Shown piece after piece: positions 23,293 through 32,346 of a stretch of 64,000 nucleotides of DNA. Origin of the DNA: a virus; IMG/VR virus record IMGVR_UViG_3300033571_026375, positions 1 through 64,000 of that record. One strand, 5' to 3'. Under the pieces are notes generated by a model, which saw only the letters and a program-made list of their open reading frames with translations, searched no databases and was not told the origin of the DNA. Made by a program: the position numbers and the translations under genes. Every line of letters starts with the position of its first letter. Position 1 is the stretch's first letter.

Positions 23293-24755
23293 TACTTTGT
23301 GATACAGCAGCAGAGAGAGCTGTTTTGGCGGGAATATCTGTATATGGGGATGAAAGCTATTTAGAGATAGCCGACCTGATACAAGAAAGCACTTTTACTG
23401 TAGATAGCAATAAGATTATCTATAGATGCTTAAAACATATTTTTGATCAAGAACATCGTCCTAAGATCGACGTTGCCACTATTTTATCTGCTTCTTCGGA
23501 ACTGGGTTTATCTCACTTTTTTAACAAAAAAGAAGAAACACAACACCTTAAAGCTATTCTAGATTTTCCTGTCAATAGTGAAAATATTAGAAAATTTGCA
23601 GCAAAAATTAGAAAGCTAGAAATCGCTAGGCTTCTAAGAAACCAGCTAGAAAAAGCGCAGGATAAAATCTTAGATGTTACAGGAACGGAGAGTGTAGGTT
23701 CGATACTTGGCATAGCAGAGGATGCCATTTTTGATTTTTCGTCGTTGCTAAATGATTCTGATTCTGGACCGGAAAGCATAGCCTCTAATTTAGACGAATA
23801 TATAGATCAACTCATAAATAATCCCATAGATCAAGTGGGTATCCCGACAGGGTTTCCTGCATATGATAATGCAATAGGTGGTGGTCTTAGAAAAAGCACC
23901 ATAAACGTTATTGCTGCACGACCCAAAACAGGTAAAACCTTGTTGTCTGATAATATAGGATTTTATATTGCCAATAAACTAAAAATTCCTGTGCTCAATA
24001 TGGATACAGAAATGACCAAGGAAGATCATGTTAATCGTGTTATTGCTATGATGACAGAGATGGAAATAAACCATATAGAAACCGGAAAATTTGCCGAGTC
24101 TGCCAGCAAGTTAGAAAAAATCAAGGTCGCAACGGCTGATCTTAAACAAACTCCTTTGTATTACAAATCTATTGCAGGCAAGCCCTTTGAGGATCAACTA
24201 GCCATAATGAGACGATGGATAGTCAAAGAGGTTGGCCTTAATCCAGATGGCTCCGCTAAAGATTGTGTAATTTTTTATGATTATCTTAAATTGATGGACA
24301 CCCAAGGTATGTCACAAGACTTAAAAGAATACCAGGTTCTTGGTTTTATGATGACATCATTGCATAATTTTGCCAGTAAATATAAAATTCCTATTGTTGC
24401 TTTTGTTCAATTAAATAGAGATGGTATCTCTAAAGAAAGCACAGATACCGCATCTGGCTCGGATAGAATTATATGGTTGTGTAGCAATTTCAGTATATTC
24501 AAAAGAAAAACACCAGAGGAAATCGCAGAAGATGGTCCGGATAATGGAAATAGGAAGCTCGTACCGCTTGTGAGCCGACATGGTGGCGGACTCGACGACA
24601 ACGATTATATTAATTGTCACATGAAGGGCTGGTGCGCCAAGATCACTGAAGGTCAAACCAAACTTGAACTAATGAAGAACAGCGGATCCCGCTCTAACGG
24701 ATTTATTATCGATGAAAACAATGAAAAAAACGAATCAGAAATCCCATTTGAATGA
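23289..24755 (+). CDS. dnaB: DnaB-family replicative helicase
   Basis: This 488-residue protein has an N-terminal helical DnaB-type domain (about 5-105, starting A-A-E-R-A-V-L-A-G-I), a linker helix (about 105-150), then a RecA-like motor with Walker A A-R-P-K-T-G-K-T (210-217) and N-M-D-T-E-M in the H1a position (about 237-242). C-V-I-F-Y-D-Y (Walker B, about 330-336) and V-A-F-V-Q-L-N-R (about 371-378) follow. It unwinds DNA at the fork and is expected to pair with the primase next door. Start 23289 has AGGAG 6 bases upstream (23278-23282); an in-frame TTG at 23271 lacks support. It overlaps the primase start by 44 bases. Confidence 0.9.
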   Translation: MILCDTAAERAVLAGISVYGDESYLEIADLIQESTFTVDSNKIIYRCLKHIFDQEHRPKIDVATILSASSELGLSHFFNKKEETQHLKAILDFPVNSENIRKFAAKIRKLEIARLLRNQLEKAQDKILDVTGTESVGSILGIAEDAIFDFSSLLNDSDSGPESIASNLDEYIDQLINNPIDQVGIPTGFPAYDNAIGGGLRKSTINVIAARPKTGKTLLSDNIGFYIANKLKIPVLNMDTEMTKEDHVNRVIAMMTEMEINHIETGKFAESASKLEKIKVATADLKQTPLYYKSIAGKPFEDQLAIMRRWIVKEVGLNPDGSAKDCVIFYDYLKLMDTQGMSQDLKEYQVLGFMMTSLHNFASKYKIPIVAFVQLNRDGISKESTDTASGSDRIIWLCSNFSIFKRKTPEEIAEDGPDNGNRKLVPLVSRHGGGLDDNDYINCHMKGWCAKITEGQTKLELMKNSGSRSNGFIIDENNEKNESEIPFE

Positions 24756-25875
24756 TCAAGCAAAACTTAAAATTTTGTGCGATAATCTTTGTGATAATAT
24801 AGAAGAACTACTAAATCATTTTTCTTTAGAATACAAAACATCCTCTAAAATGATTTCTATGGCTTGTCCTATACATGGAGGAGATAATATAAGTGCCATA
24901 AATCTTTATGTGCAAGGAGATTCTTATAGGGGTAATTGGAAGTGCAGAACTCATAATTGTGAACAAATTTTTAAAGGTTCTATACTAGGTTTTGTGAGAG
25001 GCATTTTATCTCATTCCAAATATGATTGGTCAAAAGATGGTGATGAAGCATGCTCTTTTAAAGAAACTATAGATTTTGTTTCTAAATTTCTCAATAAAAA
25101 TTTAGCAGATATTAAAATCTCTACTACTCATAGAAATAAGCAACAGTTTACATCCATTATTAACCAGATGTCGAATCCTCGCATGTCTGAAAAAACCAAT
25201 CATCCCAATAGAGATACTGTCAGAAAAAATTTGATTATTCCATCCGAGTATTTTATTAATAGAGGATTTTCTAAAGAGATTTTAGATAAATATGATATAG
25301 GCTTATGTAATAAGCCAAATAAAGAAATGTATAATAGAGTGGTTGCTCCTATATATGATAATAAGCATGAGTATATGATTGGATGCTCAGGCAGAAGTAT
25401 ATATGAGAAGTGTAACGACTGCCATCTGTTTCACGATCCTATACTAGCGTGTCCCAAAGAAGAATACAAATATATGTATTCTAAATGGAAACACAGCTTA
25501 AATTTTAAAAGTCAAAATCACTTATATAACTATTGGTTTGCAAAAGATCATATACACAAAGATCAATATGTTATTATTGTAGAGAGTCCGGGTAATGTAT
25601 GGAGACTAGAAGAAGCCGGTATTCATCACAGCGTTGCCATTTTCGGCTCATCTATTAGTGATCGTCAAAAAATGATTCTTGATGGATCAGGAGCGATGAG
25701 CGTGTTCGTTTTGGCCGATAATGATGAAGCAGGAAAAAAAGCAGCAGAACAAATTAGATCAAAATGTCAAAATACATACAAAGTTATTATACCCGATAAT
25801 ATCCGAAAAAATGATATAGGAGAAATGACAATAGAAGAGATTAAACAAGATATTCTCCCTCTATTGCCTAACTAA
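24712..25875 (+). CDS. DnaG-type/T7 gp4-type DNA primase
   Basis: This 387-residue protein has an N-terminal zinc-binding domain with C52-P-I-H55 and C78-R-T-H-N-C83, and a Toprim domain at about 286-350 with E291 in I-V-E-S-P-G-N and D336-N-D338 in V-L-A-D-N-D-E-A-G. An H-x-D/N-like pair of Cys clusters (C234, C237) lies between, perhaps a second metal site. It makes RNA primers on the lagging strand. There is no C-terminal helicase, consistent with the separate DnaB gene that it overlaps. Two in-frame ATGs (24712 and 24721) are possible starts. Confidence 0.85.
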   Translation: MKTMKKTNQKSHLNDQAKLKILCDNLCDNIEELLNHFSLEYKTSSKMISMACPIHGGDNISAINLYVQGDSYRGNWKCRTHNCEQIFKGSILGFVRGILSHSKYDWSKDGDEACSFKETIDFVSKFLNKNLADIKISTTHRNKQQFTSIINQMSNPRMSEKTNHPNRDTVRKNLIIPSEYFINRGFSKEILDKYDIGLCNKPNKEMYNRVVAPIYDNKHEYMIGCSGRSIYEKCNDCHLFHDPILACPKEEYKYMYSKWKHSLNFKSQNHLYNYWFAKDHIHKDQYVIIVESPGNVWRLEEAGIHHSVAIFGSSISDRQKMILDGSGAMSVFVLADNDEAGKKAAEQIRSKCQNTYKVIIPDNIRKNDIGEMTIEEIKQDILPLLPN

Positions 25876-25880
25876 TTTTT

Positions 25881-26462
25881 ATGACACATATTATAGCTTT
25901 CGCCGGTAAAAAACAATCTGGTAAAACAACATCCGCTGAGTTTGTGGTATCTTTATATCCCGATCTCAAATGTTGTATCTATAATTTCGCTGATCCACTC
26001 AAAAAAAATATTTGTATGGATATTTTAGGATTGACATATGATCAATGCTACGGTTCTGATGCTCAAAAAAATGAGCTAGTCGATTGTTACTGGCAAAAAC
26101 AACAAATGACCTCACGAGAAGTTATGCAGTTTGTTGGCACCGATATTTTTCGAAATATACAAACTGATGTATGGGCCAATGCTACTATTAATAAAATTCA
26201 TAGAGATAACGTGGATTTGGCCATTATCGCAGATTGTCGATTTCCCAACGAGGTGTCCGCTATAAAAAAGGCTGGTGGTTGCATTATCAAATTAAATAGA
26301 AACCCTTATAGCTCAAACCATGAGAGTGAGATAGCGCTCGACGCCCCTGGATACGATCATTCTGTATTTGATTTGGTAATAGAGAACCACGATATTAAAA
26401 TACCAGAGCAAAATACAATTATAGCTCAATTTTTGACCCAATTACTAAAGGACAAAATATGA
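25881..26462 (+). CDS. Deoxynucleoside monophosphate kinase (T4 gp1-like)
   Basis: This 193-residue P-loop kinase has G-K-K-Q-S-G-K-T (9-16), F-A-D-P-L-K in the early monophosphate-binding part (about 36-41), a Q-F-V-G-T-D-I-F-R motif (about 87-95) and D-C-R-F-P-N-E (about 114-120), the pattern of phage dNMP kinases. These phosphorylate dNMPs to dNDPs and complete the pool-building set with RNR and dCMP deaminase. The start lies 5 bases after the primase stop, and the stop overlaps the following nuclease start by ATGA. Confidence 0.85.
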   Translation: MTHIIAFAGKKQSGKTTSAEFVVSLYPDLKCCIYNFADPLKKNICMDILGLTYDQCYGSDAQKNELVDCYWQKQQMTSREVMQFVGTDIFRNIQTDVWANATINKIHRDNVDLAIIADCRFPNEVSAIKKAGGCIIKLNRNPYSSNHESEIALDAPGYDHSVFDLVIENHDIKIPEQNTIIAQFLTQLLKDKI

Positions 26463-27502
26463 TTGTTACATATATACGCAGTTCCAGTTATGGAACTCAT
26501 TCTTTTTGTCCTATGCAATATTTTATAGAATATAACCTAGGTATAAAATCGCCATCCAATAAAAAAGCAGATAAGGGCACAATATGCCATAAGGTTTTTG
26601 AAATTTTGGCAGAAATCAAGATGTGTACACAACAAGGCAGACCATATTTTTATGATGATATTGTTAATCAAGTAGATGTCAAGAACTATAATTTAGACAC
26701 TATTATAGAACAGGTTTACCAATATTATACTAGTTTATTTACTCATCATGCATGGTCTAGCACGGACTATAAAGATTGTTATAAGTGGGTATATAAAGCT
26801 TTAGAACATAATAATGGAATGTTCGATCCTAGACAACGAGATATAGTTCAACCCGAACAACATTTCGATATAGAAATAAAAAAAGATTGGGCAAAATATG
26901 ACTATCTCACCAAAGAAGGGCGACTCACAGGTAATTTGGCTATCAAAGGAACTATCGATCTTATTACCAAAGTTAACGACGATACACTAGAAGTGATCGA
27001 CTGGAAAACAGGGAAAAGATTAGATTGGGCAACCGGAGAGGAAAAAACTCTAGATAAATTACATAGAGACGCTCAATTAATGTTATATTATTATGCCATT
27101 AAGCAGTTGTATCCTGCTATTAAGCATGTGATTGTATCTATTAATTTTATAAATGATGGCGGAATGTTTTCTGTTTGTTTTGACGACTCTCATCTTCATC
27201 AAGTAGAAATGATGCTAAAAAATAAATTTGATAGTATCAGAAATACTACAAATCCACAACTCAATAAAAGTTGGAAATGCACTAAATTATGTCATTTTGG
27301 TAAAAATACATTCGAGAATAGTGAGCATTTACCGATCATAGAATACAGATCGAAGCAAGTTACTCCGATTGACAAACATATGACACAGTGTGAACAAATA
27401 AAACATGAAATAGACTTACACGGAATGGAATATGCCATTGACACATACCAGCGCGAAGGCTATAATATCGGTCAATACAAAGCGCCCGGTTCTGCCGAAT
27501 AA
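26459..27502 (+). CDS. PD-(D/E)XK exonuclease, RecB/Cas4-like
   Basis: This 347-residue protein has the RecB-nuclease motif order: a G-T-x-x-H helix (40-44, His44), G-T-I-D-L-I (Asp167), I-D-W-K-T-G (Asp181 and Lys183) and Q-L-M-L-Y-Y-Y (Gln206). Cys17 near the start and Cys274/Cys278 near the end echo the iron-sulfur cysteines of Cas4/AddB-type nucleases, but the usual fourth Cys is not obvious, so a cluster is uncertain. It probably resects DNA ends for recombination. It is translationally coupled on both sides: ATGA upstream and TAATG with the polymerase downstream. Confidence 0.85.
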   Translation: MIVTYIRSSSYGTHSFCPMQYFIEYNLGIKSPSNKKADKGTICHKVFEILAEIKMCTQQGRPYFYDDIVNQVDVKNYNLDTIIEQVYQYYTSLFTHHAWSSTDYKDCYKWVYKALEHNNGMFDPRQRDIVQPEQHFDIEIKKDWAKYDYLTKEGRLTGNLAIKGTIDLITKVNDDTLEVIDWKTGKRLDWATGEEKTLDKLHRDAQLMLYYYAIKQLYPAIKHVIVSINFINDGGMFSVCFDDSHLHQVEMMLKNKFDSIRNTTNPQLNKSWKCTKLCHFGKNTFENSEHLPIIEYRSKQVTPIDKHMTQCEQIKHEIDLHGMEYAIDTYQREGYNIGQYKAPGSAE

Positions 27503-29376
27503 TGAAGAAATACATTCCTCTCCATGTGCATTCAATGTACAGCCTATTGGATGGACTATCCAAACCGTCTCAGATCGCTTCTCGCTGTTTGGAGATAGGT
27601 GCCAAATCCTGTGCTCTTACCGATCATGGTAATATAGCTGGCGCTATTAAATTTTATACAGAAATGAGACGAAATGGCATCAAGCCGATTTTGGGCTGTG
27701 AATTATACATTTCGTCACAAGATGCTGCCATACAGGACAAATCGAATAAAAAATTAAGCCATCTTTTAGTATTAGCAAAAAACTATGATGGATGGAAAAA
27801 CTTGATACAGATAGTGTCAGAATCAAACAAGCCAGACCTATATTACCACAGACCTAGGCTAGATCTTGATAGATTAGGGCATTTAGTTAATGGCAATCTG
27901 ATAGCTATATGCGGACACTTAGGCTCTGTTTTGTCTGATAAATTGATAGATAGTGATAAAATCATATCCGACTGGAAAAATATTGGATCTCAAAATATAC
28001 ATAAGTTGCAAGATGTATTTGGTAAGGAAAATGTTTTCTTGGAAAGTCAATTGATGGATAAGCATAATTTGACTATTCAAGTACATTTGACGGAGTGTAT
28101 TAGGGAATTATCTAAGATTACAAATACCAAAGTGGTCTGCACACCAGATGCCCATTATTGTAGAAAAGAAGATGCGGTAGATCAAAGAATCCTATTATGC
28201 AATAATTTAAAAACAACATTTCCAGAGATCAATAAAAAATTATCAAATTCCGAGGATATAGGTTTATCAGCCTTTTTCCTATCTGATAATTTTCATATAC
28301 TATCACAAGATGAAATACGAACCCTTCATACCGAAGAAGAAATAGAGAATACGAATTATATAGATTCTTTATGTGAAGAATACAATATCTTGAGCAAGCC
28401 TAATTTACCTCCGTTCTCTTGTCCTCAGGGTTATGATGATGCAGAATATCTCAGAGAGTTGTGTAGAAAAGGATGGAAAGAAAAAATAGTTCCACTAGTA
28501 GATAAAGAACAACATGGCGCATATGTAGATAGAATCAAATACGAACTAGAAGTTCTACAAGGTGCTGACCTATCTAGCTATTTTCTAATAGTGCAGGATA
28601 TAGTGAACTATGTAAGAAGCAATAACTGGCTTCCCGGGCCGGGCAGAGGAAGTGCTGCTGGTTGTTTGGTCTCCTATTTAATAGGTATTACCAATATAGA
28701 TCCAATTAAGTATAATCTAATGTTTGATAGATTTTATAATGCTGGTAGAAATACTGCAGAACATATCTCTATGCCAGATATAGATGTTGATGTTCCTATC
28801 AATCAAAGAGAAAATATTATCGAATATATTAAAAAGAAATATGGACATGATAAAGTTTCTCAGATGATTACGTTTAATACAATCAAAGGAAGAGGAGCCT
28901 TGAAAGATGTATTGCGTGTTTATGGTAATATTTCTTTCGATGAAATGAACAATATCACCAAGCACATACCAGATGAAGCTAAAATAGCTGACGATCTACA
29001 AGAAATGAAAGAAGAAACGGGAGAAGCGTCTATTATACGCTGGGCATTAGAAAATAATGGAGATAAATTAAAAGATTGGTGCTATTTAGATGAGAATCAA
29101 CAATTACAAGGACCACTTGCCAAAAGGTTCGAACAGGCTATAAGATTAGAGGGCACGAAATCTAATCAATCCAAGCATGCCGCCGGCATAGCCATCAGCT
29201 CCCATGCTTTAAAAGATATATGTCCTATGGTGTACGATGTAAAAAATGAGCAAACGATAGCCGGTATGGAGATGCAAGATTTAGAATCTTTGGGTATAAT
29301 AAAGTTTGACATATTGGGAGTTGCTATGTTAGATAAAATTATGACTATACAAGATATTTTAAAAAAGGGAGAATAA
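27502..29376 (+). CDS. dnaE: DNA polymerase III alpha subunit, N-terminal piece (PHP + palm)
   Basis: This 624-residue protein is the first half of a C-family (DnaE-type) polymerase. The PHP domain (1-235) has the metal ligands H8-x-H10, D41-H42, E67 and D216-x-H218, so it may be an active phosphoesterase. The palm has P-G-R-G-S-A-A-G (380-387), the catalytic P-D426-I-D428 and the third Asp603 in K-F-D-I-L-G. The protein stops 21 residues later, where DnaE normally continues into the fingers, and those are encoded at 30260-31885. No intein motif (initial Cys, block B) is visible at the break, so the halves probably assemble without splicing. It is coupled to the upstream nuclease gene by TAATG. 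Confidence 0.88.
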   Translation: MKKYIPLHVHSMYSLLDGLSKPSQIASRCLEIGAKSCALTDHGNIAGAIKFYTEMRRNGIKPILGCELYISSQDAAIQDKSNKKLSHLLVLAKNYDGWKNLIQIVSESNKPDLYYHRPRLDLDRLGHLVNGNLIAICGHLGSVLSDKLIDSDKIISDWKNIGSQNIHKLQDVFGKENVFLESQLMDKHNLTIQVHLTECIRELSKITNTKVVCTPDAHYCRKEDAVDQRILLCNNLKTTFPEINKKLSNSEDIGLSAFFLSDNFHILSQDEIRTLHTEEEIENTNYIDSLCEEYNILSKPNLPPFSCPQGYDDAEYLRELCRKGWKEKIVPLVDKEQHGAYVDRIKYELEVLQGADLSSYFLIVQDIVNYVRSNNWLPGPGRGSAAGCLVSYLIGITNIDPIKYNLMFDRFYNAGRNTAEHISMPDIDVDVPINQRENIIEYIKKKYGHDKVSQMITFNTIKGRGALKDVLRVYGNISFDEMNNITKHIPDEAKIADDLQEMKEETGEASIIRWALENNGDKLKDWCYLDENQQLQGPLAKRFEQAIRLEGTKSNQSKHAAGIAISSHALKDICPMVYDVKNEQTIAGMEMQDLESLGIIKFDILGVAMLDKIMTIQDILKKGE

Positions 29377-29377
29377 A

Positions 29378-29563
29378 ATGACAAGAATGGCAGATTTAAA
29401 AAATGGTGATAAATTTTTATACAATCAACAAGAATACCTGAGAATACCAGACGAAAGATTGAGTTGCTGCAAAGTATTTAATGCTCAGTCTGTTGCTACG
29501 GGAGAAAAGATACAAGTTGTGCCCATTACAGAGGTGGAAGTAATTCAATCTAATAACTCATGA
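29378..29563 (+). CDS. 61-residue protein inserted in the polymerase operon, unknown
   Basis: This small soluble protein reads as a compact beta-barrel-like unit: M-A-D-L-K-N-G-D-K-F-L-Y-N-Q-Q-E-Y-L-R-I, a loop with C-C-K-V-F-N-A, then I-Q-V-V-P-I-T-E-V-E-V-I. That strand pattern suits an SH3- or OB-like fold. It starts 1 base after the dnaE-N stop and overlaps the exonuclease start by ATGA. Its fixed place between the polymerase halves and the exonuclease makes a replisome accessory or clamp-adaptor role attractive, but that is only inference. Confidence 0.6.
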   Translation: MTRMADLKNGDKFLYNQQEYLRIPDERLSCCKVFNAQSVATGEKIQVVPITEVEVIQSNNS

Positions 29564-30267
29564 TAAACTACAATAAAATATGTGTCTTTGATTTTGAGAC
29601 GGACGGCTCCGATCCTACTCAATGTAGTCCTGTTCAGATAGCCTCGGTGATAATTGATCCAATATCTCTAGAGATTATTCCAGATTCAGAATTTAATATT
29701 TACTTCAAGCCCGAAGTTTTGGAAAAAAATCCTGAGTATGTATATGAAACTGATATCTTGGATTTTCATGCCAAAGTTAAGGGTTCTTCCAAAAAAGAAG
29801 TACTGGACGAATGGCTCAAGTATCCTCCTCAAGAACAATCCTGGAAAATGTTTACAGAATATTTAACAAAATACCATAGTAGAAGTTCTAAGAAAAATCA
29901 ATTTTCTGCGCCGCTACCAGCTGGATACAATATTAATCGCTTTGATCTAAAAATTATTGATAGATTAAGTCAGAAATATGGGGATACCAATAAAGAAGGT
30001 AATAGCAATATTTTCTTTCAAAGAGATGTTATAGATATTATGAACTTAGTATTTTATTGGTTTGAACAAAATAACGATCTTAAAAGCTATTCTATGGATA
30101 ATCTTAGAGATTATCTAGGCATAGATAAAAAAGGTGCTCATGATGCTCTTAAAGATGTTAAGGACTGTGCAGAGATACTGATGAGATTTCTAAAACTTCA
30201 TCGTAATGTATCTCAAAAGGTTAAGTTCAAAGATTCATTTGTATCGTCGTCAAATAAACATGCCTAA
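29560..30267 (+). CDS. DnaQ-like (DEDDh) 3'-5' exonuclease
   Basis: This 235-residue exonuclease has all four acidic sites plus His: Exo I D11-F-E13-T, Exo II in N-I-N-R-F-D129, and Exo III H194-D-A-L-K-D199, a DEDDh active site. It is longer than the E. coli epsilon domain because of an insert (about 50-115). It likely proofreads for the split C-family polymerase whose halves flank it, and could also be recruited by the C-terminal basic tail (K-V-K-F-K-D...). Its start overlaps the 61-residue gene (ATGA), and its stop overlaps the second polymerase piece by 8 bases. Confidence 0.85.
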   Translation: MINYNKICVFDFETDGSDPTQCSPVQIASVIIDPISLEIIPDSEFNIYFKPEVLEKNPEYVYETDILDFHAKVKGSSKKEVLDEWLKYPPQEQSWKMFTEYLTKYHSRSSKKNQFSAPLPAGYNINRFDLKIIDRLSQKYGDTNKEGNSNIFFQRDVIDIMNLVFYWFEQNNDLKSYSMDNLRDYLGIDKKGAHDALKDVKDCAEILMRFLKLHRNVSQKVKFKDSFVSSSNKHA

Positions 30268-31885
30268 AACTTTTAATTACGATTGTGGATGCTCATTCGA
30301 TATTATTCCATCAGAAAACAACCAGTTATTGGTGGAGTTTGATCCAATTAGACATAGTTTAAATCTAGACTGTTCTAAAACCTGGGACCTAATATCTGAC
30401 GGCAATACTAAAGGATGCTTTCAATTGGAGTCTAGGCTTGGACGGTCTATGGCTAAAAAACTAAAGCCTCGAAATATAGAACATCTATCTGCTTTGATCA
30501 GCATATTAAGGCCTGGGTGCTTGGAGGCAATTAGAGATGGAAAAACAGTATCTAACCACTATATAGATAAAAAAAATGGGCAAGAGTCTATCGACTATTA
30601 TCATCCGTGTCTAGAAAATATTCTTAAGACCACATACGGAGAGATGATTTATCAAGAACAAGCAATGGAAATTGCTAAATATATAGCAGGATTTGATTTA
30701 CAGGAAGCAGATAATTTGAGAAAGGCTATTGGTAAAAAAAAGCCAGAAGAAATGTCCAAACTTAAAAGTAAATTTTTACAAGGGTCCGAAAAACTGGGTT
30801 TAGTTAGCGCCTCGCAAGCAGAAGAAATATTCGGATGGATAGAAAAGAGCCAAAGATATTCTTTTAATAAAAGTCATGCTATATCTTATGCTATCAATGC
30901 TTATTTATCTGCATATACAAAAGCTCATTTCCCTAAGATTTTTTTTGCTTCTTATTTAAGGTTCGCCAAAGATAAAATAGATCCAAAAGCAGAAATTAAA
31001 GAGCTTGTGCAGAATGCCACCGAAATGGATATTCAGGTCTGTATACCTGATCTAAGAAATCTGAATAAATTATTCATACTGAAAGATAGTTGTATCTATT
31101 TTGGTTTAACGGACATTAAAGGCTTTGGAGAATCAGTATTTAATAAACTAGGTGGTCTTATCACTAATAAACATTTAGATATCAAATCCATGAAATGGGA
31201 TCAAATACTACTTCAAATATTAATAAATATTAATTCTACGTCTGCTAAAGCATTAATAAAAAGTGGAGCTTTAAATTATGACAAAAAAACTCGAACTAGT
31301 ATGCTATTCGAATATAGTATAGCTTGTGAACTAACAAAAAAAGAAATAGAATTTATAATCAGCAAAGTTGATATAGGAGAGTCTTTCTTGAGTTCTATGA
31401 AAAGCATGACCTCCCAATATAAGCTTACAGAAAAAAGAAAACAAATTATTTATAGTTTAATAGACAATTTAAATCGTCCTCCATATTCTATGGATGATAA
31501 CGCTGAATGGATATCGGATATAGAGGAGGAGGTGCTAGGTTGTAGTGTCACCTGTTCAAAAGTAGACATGTATGATATCAGTATGACTAATTGCAATTGT
31601 AAAGAATTCAAAACATTGCTAATGAAAGAAAATATCATTCTATGTGGAGAAATAGATAACATAGGAATTACAAAAACAAAAACAGGAAAGACCCCAGGCT
31701 CAGAAATGGCTTTCGTAACCCTATCCGATAGTTATGGATCAATAGATAGTGTCATTTTTTTCCCTGATACTTATAAACAGTATAGAAATATATTATTCGA
31801 AAATAATGTAATTATTATTAAGGGTAAAAAAAATAATACTGGAGATAGTTTCATAGTGGAGAAGGCTTATATTCCAAAAACTTGA
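30260..31885 (+). CDS. dnaE: DNA polymerase III alpha subunit, C-terminal piece (fingers to OB)
   Basis: This 541-residue protein continues DnaE where the first piece stops. It has G-C-F-Q-L-E-S (fingers start), L-R-P-G-C-L, Y-Q-E-Q-A-M, R-K-A-I-G-K-K-K-P-E-E-M, and Y-S-F-N-K-S-H-A with the DnaE pattern G/S-F-N-K-S-H. After these come the HhH-type region and a C-terminal OB fold (about 450-541, N-I-I-L-C-G-E-I-D-N-I). Residues 1-45 (Y-D-C-G-C-S-F...) do not match DnaE and may be a docking segment. ATG 30260 is preferred to an upstream in-frame start at 30206 that lies within the exonuclease gene. The F-N-K-S-H site, where cyanobacterial DnaE inteins sit, is intact here. It should bind the N-piece to form one polymerase. 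Confidence 0.85.
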   Translation: MPKTFNYDCGCSFDIIPSENNQLLVEFDPIRHSLNLDCSKTWDLISDGNTKGCFQLESRLGRSMAKKLKPRNIEHLSALISILRPGCLEAIRDGKTVSNHYIDKKNGQESIDYYHPCLENILKTTYGEMIYQEQAMEIAKYIAGFDLQEADNLRKAIGKKKPEEMSKLKSKFLQGSEKLGLVSASQAEEIFGWIEKSQRYSFNKSHAISYAINAYLSAYTKAHFPKIFFASYLRFAKDKIDPKAEIKELVQNATEMDIQVCIPDLRNLNKLFILKDSCIYFGLTDIKGFGESVFNKLGGLITNKHLDIKSMKWDQILLQILININSTSAKALIKSGALNYDKKTRTSMLFEYSIACELTKKEIEFIISKVDIGESFLSSMKSMTSQYKLTEKRKQIIYSLIDNLNRPPYSMDDNAEWISDIEEEVLGCSVTCSKVDMYDISMTNCNCKEFKTLLMKENIILCGEIDNIGITKTKTGKTPGSEMAFVTLSDSYGSIDSVIFFPDTYKQYRNILFENNVIIIKGKKNNTGDSFIVEKAYIPKT

Positions 31886-31909
31886 CCGTGAGTCGGCCAT
31901 TTCTATAAT
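31882..31909 (+). promoter_or_regulatory. Strong sigma-70 promoter for ssb
   Basis: TTGACC (31882-31887) and a perfect TATAAT (31904-31909) are separated by 16 bases. As in the sugar-cassette promoter, the -35 box overlaps the TGA stop of the upstream gene (31883-31885). A transcript starting near 31916 would carry the strong AAGGAG ribosome binding site (31940-31945), 6 bases from the ssb ATG. Confidence 0.75.
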
Positions 31910-31951
31910 AAACGTTGGTTTTGGTTTTATTTAATTTTCAAGGAGATATTT

Positions 31952-32320
31952 ATGAATATCAATATGTTACGAGGTAATTTAGCAAGAGATCCAGAGTTAA
32001 GGAGTGTATCAACCAATGGTAAAACAACATCGGTTGTAAATTTTACTATTGCTGTGTCTCGTGAATACACAAAGTCTAACGGAGACAAGGATAAGATTAC
32101 CACATTTGTTCCTTGTGAGGCGTGGGATTCTGGGGCAGAAATTATAGGGAAGTCCTTCAAGAAGGGGGATCTCGTAATGATTGAAGGATCACTTAGAAAT
32201 GATTCTTGGGAGAAGGATGGAGTGAAGCATAATTCACTCAAGGTAAGAGTAAATAATTTTTCGAAGATTGCTAGACTATCTAGCGCCAAGACAGAAGAAG
32301 CTCAACCTGTAGCCTTCTAA
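31952..32320 (+). CDS. ssb: Single-stranded DNA-binding protein (SSB)
   Basis: This 122-residue bacterial-type SSB has an OB fold over residues 1-105 with L-x-G-N-L-A-R-D-P-E-L-R (6-17), a V-V-N-F-T-I-A-V segment near 28-35, and E-G-S-L-R-N-D-S-W (about 80-88), the usual order. The C-terminal tail is very short (A-Q-P-V-A-F) and lacks the acidic D-D-D-I-P-F tip that recruits partners in bacteria, although it keeps the final Phe. It coats DNA for the UvsX, DnaB and PolIII machinery. It has its own promoter and a downstream hairpin, so it is probably expressed at a higher level than its neighbours. Confidence 0.92.
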   Translation: MNINMLRGNLARDPELRSVSTNGKTTSVVNFTIAVSREYTKSNGDKDKITTFVPCEAWDSGAEIIGKSFKKGDLVMIEGSLRNDSWEKDGVKHNSLKVRVNNFSKIARLSSAKTEEAQPVAF

Positions 32321-32346
32321 GTAAGATTTCGGTGGCTAACCTTAGG

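Noticed and set aside
29360-30300. Split intein joining the DnaE halves
   Set aside because: No Cys/Ser-led N-intein block, no His-Asn C-intein end and no Cys/Ser/Thr extein junction were visible at either terminus.
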